DNA from: Chaetorhynchus papuensis
Taxonomy: Eukaryota > Chordata > Aves > Passeriformes > Rhipiduridae
Length of the DNA: 64,000 nt
Direction of reading: 5' to 3'
Assembly (NCBI GenBank): GCA_013396525.1
Contig: VWYX01000121.1
Location: 218,881 to 282,880, forward strand
Shown here: piece after piece, positions 56,201 through 64,000 of the stretch
How positions within the stretch are numbered: the first letter of the stretch is position 1
Layout: every line of letters begins with the position of its first letter
Program-made: the position numbers and the translations under genes
Notes under the pieces: model-generated
Databases searched by the model: none
The model's input: only the letters and a program-made list of their open reading frames with translations
Told to the model about the DNA's origin: nothing

Positions 56201-59200
56201 GAATCTTCACACACTAGGTATTTACTTCCACATGGTCTAAAAGTCTTGGCTTTGTAAAAAGTCCCTGAAAGGTCAGCAAGGGTTCTGCATGATACACTCC
56301 TTGTAAAACCTGGGCTCTCAATTTGCTGATCCTAAAGATCCTTTTTTTCCATGGTGAAAGAGGACCATAGGCATACACAAGAAACAAGCCCACTTCAAAG
56401 GACAGAGAGAAGAAAGCAAGTGCTTCTATCTTAAAATGAACTTTCCAAGAAAGTGTCCTGCTAAAGATGAGTTATTAAAATAGGGGTTTTAGTAGAAATA
56501 TCAGTACTTCTGTGACTATGCAGGCTATCGATCTCAGTTAATGTCTAGATTTACAGACAGAGCAGATACCTGTGCTCTTAGATATGGATTGATACTAATG
56601 ACAGGGAGGAATACGAGGATCTAGGAGTTATGCTTGTATTATCACACCCTGATGCTGCAGGCCTTCAGGCAGTTTTCTCTGACAGTTCTCTGCAAAGGAC
56701 CATATAATGGGATGACAAGGACAGATGTCAAAATCCTCACTTAAAGAGCCAATGTTGTAGAAAGAGAACAGAACTATATTGTAAGGTATTTGGGCTTCTT
56801 TTTAAAAGAGAACACCTGTACAGCAAGGTTAGATTTTTGTCTAATAAAAATGAAACCAAATTACTGGCTTGGAAGACTACTTACTATGTGTACTTACTTA
56901 AACCAGGAGTGGGAAGAAACAGGTGCTGGGAAGCACTGAAGTTCTATTAAGACATCTGTTTGACATTCAAAGTCAGCAGCATTTTTTTAGAATGGGTAAC
57001 ACCCAAGGATAAAAGCTGTAACAATTACAGATAGACTGAGGACTACAAAAGTAACCCTCTAAAGCTCATAGGACAACTAAAGAGCACGTGATGGGGATAA
57101 GATCATAGGGGGAAGGTTGTATAAAAATGATAATATCAAATAAAAGTGCTAAATAAACACTGGTATGTAGATAAAGATAAAATTCATGTAAATGTCCATG
57201 CACCATTACAGGAGGCCTAAAACCAAAAACCAATTTGCCAGGCATTGGAGAACCTATAATCTGTATTGCTGAAGCACGATGGAGTCACAAAACAATGGGA
57301 CATTGTTTGTCACACACGTAGCCATATGGAGAGAACAGACTGTGACAGAACTGGTGTGGGAGTGACCTTGTACCTGGAAAAAATCCATAGATTACATGAA
57401 GCCAAACTTTCTGTATAGGAAAAATCATGTGGCAAATCTTGCCTCAATACAGACCTCTGCCTTCAGAACCACTGTATGGAAGCCAGCCAGAGAAAGATTT
57501 AGGATTAAATCCTGACACCAACGAGCATATGAGTGGCTTTAGGATTTTACTGCCTTTACAGGGATACTGAGGCTGCTGGCATAACCCTACCTGCTCCCTG
57601 ACTTCTGAACCTGAAAGAGCAGCCCTTTTTGCAGTAGGAGCAGGCTCTCAGTTGTTCACAGTATCCTCCCTGCCTGAACGCAGACGGCCAGGCACAGCCC
57701 TGCTGTCGTCCCCATGATGTGAGTGGAGCAGCTGCAGGGAGGGGAGCCTGGCAGATCCAATGCCAGGACAGTTTAGGACAGAGTGGGAAGAGAATTTTCG
57801 AATTTTTTGGGATTGGGAGAACAAAGCTTATTCACAGAGATGCCAGAGGCAATGACACCTAAGTACAATAAAGAAAACAGCAGAAAGCAACCTAAAAGTA
57901 GTGTTTAATGGCAACAGTGACAGCAATCATAATAAAGAAGAAAGCACAGTCTGAATTAGCACACAAGCTACTAAATTATTGATAACTCCAGTATATCTTT
58001 TTGGAATAGCTATTCTCAAAGAGAGAAAGTCTCTTTCTGATTTGATCCTAGCAGTTAAAATGTAAACTTTTCAGCTCTCTGCATAGAAGGTGATATGTTA
58101 ATTACTATACAGGAAACAGGAAACAAGACCTGCTAACTGAAATTAAACATTCCCATAACACACTGGCACAGAAAAAAACAATCAGAAGGGAAGCTGTCAG
58201 AATCTATAGGCTAAGTCACCCCTACCAGTATGAAAGAGATCTCAAATGAGGGGAAAGCTGTGGGAGAAGTTCTGTTTTTAGAATTGTGTTCAGCTGGTGC
58301 CTTTGCTGTTTCTCTGACATTTCTGGCAGGGCTGGTAGATTTAACTTGGAGTTATTAATGTAAATAATTGTTCGAACTCACATTTAAATTAGATAGTACA
58401 GGAGGGAAGACATTAGCCCTACTTCTTTGTCATCATGGTTTTGAAGGTTTTTAAAAGGTAACATAGAAGAAGGAGGTGGTTTAAGGCAAATCAAAGAGAG
58501 TGTCTGTGTTTTCTTTATCCGTAACAAGAGCTATGTTATAGATTAAGTAAGTACATCCTTGCCTCTTCCCTAGTACTTCCTCTCCAGTCAGTGCTACTTA
58601 TTTTTGGAGTAAAGTCAACTAATTCAGTGAAATGAGCAGGGAAACCTCCTTGCCCTGGCTCTTGGACTGATCAGCAAAAAAAGATACTTCAAGAACTGGA
58701 ATGGTTTTGGGGAAAATACACAGTCAGTCGAAATGTTATAAAGGTATACATCACCCTAGGAAAATTCCCACAGGCACTAGAGATGAAAAAGCCTCAAATT
58801 TTGTGTTCAGACTGTAGTAAAAGTGCTGGTACACGGCAGACTACCTGCAGGGAGATGGTAGCTGTGTTGTAACCTGCTCCTCCAGAAGCTTCCCTGGGCC
58901 TGTTAAGGGGTGTATAATTTACTGTGGATCATTGTGGTTATGAAGGACGGTGATGAATATGTGGAGACCATCAGAGAACCCATGTTATGTGACCTTTATT
59001 CGATTTTCACTAACAAGTTAACATCCCCTTAGAATGAGAAAGGTGAAAAACACTGCACAGAGAGATATAAAGGCTGATGAGTCATTTCTGTGACATTATT
59101 AGTGAAGCTTTTTCCAAACAAAAATGGCAACTGTTTGCACTGTCTCTGCTAGTTTGCTGAAACTCTTCATCGTCATCAGCCACCATTTCCCCTGCAATTG

Positions 59201-62200
59201 TTATTGCTCTGTTATTTAGAAAAATGAAAAATACCCCTACACAGCCATATTTTCCCTTCAGCTCCACTGGTGGAAAGACAGGCCATTTAGGCCACTGGTG
59301 AGGACTGAAGACATCTAATTTAGAAAAGTCTTTTGTTTGGGACAGGGTCTAATTGTGTATATTCTGGATTACAGTTACAAAACATTGTTCCTCCACTCAA
59401 AGCTCCTAAGAGGTATATCTCAGAAAAAAATGAATCATCTATAGTGGCTTAATTTTGATTTTGCTGTCATTGCTATTACAATAATGACATGAGGCCCCAA
59501 ACAGTAATAAGACCTTTTGGAAACATATAAGAAAATGCACTACCTGCCATCAAAGACCTTATGGTCCCAGAGTTACCCATAGGGCCCAAGCCTGCAATAC
59601 AAAGATCCCTTTGAAATATTTGCACTTGAAGGAACCTTTAGCTAAATGGTACTACCAGTTTACACTCTCACAGCAATGAGTTTCTTCCTCTCTTGTGTGA
59701 ACAACCTTTTTTACAGAAGCACTTTAGTAACAAGAGGTGTGTTCCTGACAGAACATGAAATACTGAAAATAAGTAAGATGGAACCTCAAAGGGGATTTTT
59801 GGGATTCTTCACTACAGATCTGTCCACAAGCTACACCAGCAGTACAGCAGTGTTGCATATCTTGTCACTACCTTTTCAGGACTTCTCTTGCTTTAGGAGA
59901 GAAGATATTCAGAATAAGGAAAATGTTCTCCAATGAAAAAAATCCCAACATGCTGAATGCATTTTATATTTTGAAACCTCACACTGTTTGACGGAGAAGA
60001 TGTATTTAATGATGTTAAAGAAGGTAGAACTGCTGACTGACGTAACATTTCAGGACTGATTACTGAGCATCTCTTTCAAATGGGGTCTGTTCTTTGTGTG
60101 CTGGTTTTGTGAAAGAGTGAAGGCTTTGCTGTACACAAATTCCCTGGGGCAAAGGGAAGGTTTAAAATCTCCCACACTTCACCCGGAAAGGTTGACACTC
60201 GGTAGCAATCTTGGCACTTAGCTTGTGTTTAGACAAATCCACTGTATCTTTCTCCAAAGGTGTACACAATTCTGAGGTGAACACAATAGAAACCAGCAAC
60301 AGTAAACTGAAAAACAACAGAGGAAAAAAAATTATATTCCTTGATTTGGGCATACTAAATTCAACAAAGAGGTTTATTTGGGGAACATTTTCATTCTAGG
60401 CTCACTTTGTAAGCAACAGAGAAGAACAGGCACTTCCAGGACGTGATTTGAATGAAGAATGGTCTCACTTTTCCTTCATCTATTTCCTTTCTCTCTCAAC
60501 TACCTTTGCAGAAGACTTTGAACAACTCTGCTCCTACCTAGGCAACTATGCTGCTAGGCTCAGGAGTTGTTCTCACTGGGTGTGAGAAAGTCAGGAAGTG
60601 CGTTCACATGTTTTTGGTGCTTAGTACAAATTCAGGCAGAATTAAACACTACAGTCTCTACAGTCTGTCAACCATGTCTACTTGACTGTGTGAGTGCCTG
60701 TATTACAAATTAACAGTAAAGAATACTTAAACAGCAGAGACAGCTGGGACCAAGCCGCAGGACTTTCTCATGCCTGCCCTCACCAATGGGCTGCAAAATC
60801 AAGCTCCCTCTTACCTATTCTTTCTGTGCTCCATAGCCTCACACAGTGAGCAGAATGAAGAACTTCTCTAGCTTGATGGGTAGGATAAACTCTGAGGAAA
60901 AAGGAATTGCGGTTCAAACCCCTTCAGTCTGAGAAAGGCTTAAAATCCATGTTTCCCACTTCTTGTAAGAGTGTTCAAACAATGAAGTTATTCTGAAGTG
61001 GTTGCTGCCTCTTCCTCCTCTATCATTAGCTGCTTGCTCTCAAGAGACGCCTCAGTGCTCTGGATTTCAAGTGGATGAAGGTGATTGAGGTTCAACACTT
61101 GTTCAGATCAAATCGGAGAGGTTTCCCAGGTGATTGGAAGGTGGGAGTTTCAGTGACCTGCTCAGACAGTGGAGAGAGAAGTTCCTAGCTGCTTTGAATT
61201 ATTTCAGAGGTGGCCACTTTTCCCCACCCATTGTCTTTGGAAAGGAGATGTCTACCTCAGATACTCTGCATCATCCTGCTGGGCCAGGGGCTGCCTGGAA
61301 GCATGGCAGCATGCAAGCTGAGCAGTTCCTGTTGACAGTTCAAATACTGCCTTCATTTCATTTCAGTTCTTAGCCATTTCCTTTGAGCAGGTACCAGAGA
61401 AGTGGTGCTTCAGTGACAAATATCCCTTACCTTCCATGATCTACCTGAGTAGGCTGGAATACAGGAAAGGCTACTTTAAGCAATAGACCCCCGAAACATA
61501 TTCAAGGTGACCAAGGGATTTTTTTTTAATTTCTCAAGATTTCCCTTCCATAATGAGTCAGTATATTTGCAATCATACTACTGAGCGCACTGGGGAACTG
61601 AGAAATGTATTCAGCACATACATACAGGTAGAGAAAGTGTGTTCACTCCTCTATAAATGGCTAGTTGCATTAAGTATAACATTTACATTTGCTTGTAGTT
61701 GTCTGAATTCAGAAGCAAATTTGATGCACTACACTCATACTAGTAGATCCTCTAGTCTCCCCCCCCACTTAATTGAACACTTTTTTTTTTGCTAGCTACT
61801 CTTCCTTTTTCAGTCCTCAGCATGCAAATTATGCCCACTTTCACTTATTTTCTGACTAATTTAGACCTAAAATTTATGCTGCTGTTCACGTCACTGCTGA
61901 AATTGGCTCAGAGCTTTCCAAGGGAGTTGCACTTGTTGACAGCAGGTATTGAATATATTTCTTAGCTTTGAATGCCTTCATGTGAAAAAAAAAATTGCAG
62001 AGCACTGTCAAAGCTGTGGCTGATACACTGCATAAATGTATAAAGTAAATAACCATACTTACTAGGGTGAATTCTAGTCTTAGTCCCTAATAACCACCTT
62101 TTGCAGGTAGTAGTTGCTGAACTTTTATGTGGAAAATACAAGCCTGGCACCCTAGCATTTATGTACTAAAAAGCAAAGGCTGGTTATCAATATGCTTCCT

Positions 62201-64000
62201 TAAATCACGAAATTCACTGCATGGATAGGTGATTAAAAGATTACCAAATACTGCAACATGATGATGGGCTCCTCCACTGGGAACAAGAAGGAAATCCCCA
62301 ATGAGAGCACAAGCCTGAGAAGTAAGTTCTACTCTAGATACTTTTCAGGCAGAAGGTGCTGAGCTTCCTTTCATAGGATATGGATTTGGATCTTTGCATT
62401 GTATATTGACTGGCCTGATATTGACCTTTGTCTGAACTGCAGCTGAACAGTTTTCAAAGCATCTGCTTACCAGAACAAAAGTAAACTGCAAAAGCATATT
62501 AGATACAAAGCACTGACCTCTCTAGACTGTTTTTTTCCCTTTGCTGTTTAAACATCAATTTGTAGCTTGAAAGGCAGCTTATGCAGGCTAACAAATTAAC
62601 TGAATGAAATGTTAATGTTTTAGTCATAATATATAACCTTTTATAGAAATTTTACTCATTAAAAAATGTAGAGACTCTCTACTTTGCTAGCAAACAATGT
62701 AAGAAAATATTTCTGCCATCAAAGAAGCTGGCAAAGACCAAAATTCTTTACCGCTGCACCTTTTTGGAATGAAACATTCAGTACTTTGAGAGGTAAATAC
62801 TGCAGATAAGAAATCAGTAAAAGCACCAGCCATGCACAGGGTACTTTCAGACACCCATGAAGAATACAGGTGGAATAAGGAGATGTAGCTACTGTCATTA
62901 TTCTTTGAAAGCAAGTATTTACAGTAGCCCTGAAAGCACGTGATTCTCCCTGTTGCTTCACGTTCAACTTTATTAAACATTTAGCTTGGTTTCAGCAGTG
63001 TACTTACTACACTTGAATTTTGAAAAATTAAATAAAAAAGGAAAATACTCACTGCAAATAGAAAAAGGAAAAAAATTTAGAGATAATCTAAATTTCCCAT
63101 CAACTCTACTCTAGAGAACAGAACTTTTCAGTGAAATACCAAATACAACTCCCTGTGGAAACAGAATTGAAAAAAATCCAGCAATGAACAGGTTTCACCC
63201 AGTCACTGTTTTCCAATGGGATTTGACAGCCGCCTCTGAATGAACATCTAGAAGGGCCTGGACCACTCTACCAGGCAGCAGTAGCTATACTCATGGCAAA
63301 TAGATAAGAGCAGGCAGATACACATGGGCTAATACCACAGTTCTGTTAATTATTCTCTGTTAGGTAGGAAAGAAAGGCAGAAAAAAATTATTCCATTCAA
63401 ACGGCTGAAGGCATGGGGGCCGGTGCCAGAACCAGCATTCAAATGCCTGTAGTATTCTCTTTCTCTGGGCCTTGTGCTGAGCTCATTTGGTTCCTGACTG
63501 CTCTTTTCATAACTAGGTTTTCCACAGTGCAGTCAGACAGCACAATGAATATACTGAATGTTGAGGTCAGAGCCAGGCTTAGAAAAGACCAAGGATCTTT
63601 GCACTTGTCACTGGGCAGAACAACTTCCCAGACCCACAAATGATTGCCCCAGTTCCCAGAAAATAATGCAGTTTTCCAGCTCAAAAGGCTCTAAGGCCAC
63701 TTAATAAACTGTTGTGTGTTGACCCTGTTGGGATGCCAGATGCCCACCAAAGCTGCTCTACCACTCCCCTCCTAAACTGGGAGTTAGGAGGGAGAGAAAA
63801 TATAATGAAAGCCTCGTGGGTAGAGATAAGAGCAGAAAAAGATCATTCACCAGTTACTGTCATGGGCAAAACAGACTAGGCTTGGGGAAAAAAATATTAC
63901 CAATCAAATCAGAGTAGAATAATGAGAAATAAAAACAAACCTTAAACCACCTCCCCTCTTCTTCCTTCTTCCCAGGCTCAACTTCATTCCCAGTTTCTCT
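44300..64000. other. Long AT-rich, CpG-poor intergenic region
   Basis: I find no coding exon, RNA gene or intact transposon in about 20 kb. Frames are short (under about 100 residues) and non-specific. Simple sequence includes A15 at about 48636-48650, a CTG-rich patch at about 51762-51787 and A13 at about 53486-53498. A perfect 8-base inverted repeat CCTGGACA/TGTCCAGG lies at 53045-53068, and an octamer ATGCAAAT at 61822-61829. It is compatible with gene-desert sequence upstream of a developmental regulator. Confidence 0.5.
57290..57308. promoter_or_regulatory. Palindromic SOX-type site
   Basis: AAACAATG-GGA-CATTGTTT is a perfect inverted repeat of the SOX core ACAATG with a 3-base spacer and 8-base arms. 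It lies about 26 kb upstream of SOX1 in AT-rich DNA. The motif match is direct; binding and function are not shown. Confidence 0.4.

Overview
The window looks like bird nuclear DNA. It holds one recognisable protein-coding gene, the intronless neural transcription factor gene SOX1, on the minus strand at 30220-31341. The predicted 373-residue product carries the SOXB1 N-terminus, HMG box, group-B extension, Ala/Gly/His-Pro tracts and the conserved C-terminal end. Avian assignment rests on the SOX1 length and tract sizes as I remember chicken SOX1, on a diverged sauropsid-type CR1 LINE tail, on a probable avian-type solo LTR, and on very low transposon density. No bacterial or phage-like organisation is present.

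Layout. 1-13,000 is AT-rich intergenic DNA with a CR1 fossil (about 4335-4775) and a probable solo retroviral LTR (about 5480-6233). From about 13,100 to 44,250 the window becomes a domain of repeated CpG-rich islands alternating with AT-rich, motif-dense blocks that resemble conserved developmental enhancers. SOX1 sits near its middle. Islands lie near 14.3-14.7, 15.0-15.7, 19.4-20.3, 24.2-26.7, 30.0-32.6 (SOX1 itself), 34.4-34.9, 35.7-36.7, 38.4-38.7, 39.6-41.6 and 44.0-44.2 kb. After about 44.3 kb the sequence returns abruptly to CpG-poor, AT-rich intergenic DNA to the window end. Two assembly gaps (13284-13387 and 42034-42952) and several simple repeats interrupt the domain.

SOX1 reads leftward. 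The predicted promoter (octamer plus E-box, inverted CCAAT, TATA-like element) lies at 32181-32259, a GC-rich leader of about 0.8 kb follows, and the CDS ends at 30220. A 3' UTR of uncertain length extends toward 29.0 kb or beyond, with several candidate poly(A) signals. The other islands and AT-rich blocks are best read as the regulatory landscape of SOX1 (a Polycomb-type, under-methylated developmental domain) and possibly as promoters of non-coding RNAs. None of these RNAs can be proved from sequence alone.

Limits: CpG-island and conserved-element boundaries are estimated by eye, no alignment was possible, and no second protein-coding gene could be supported. I found no convincing previously undescribed system. 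The most useful observations concern the SOX1 start region, its promoter motif and the organisation of the surrounding domain.
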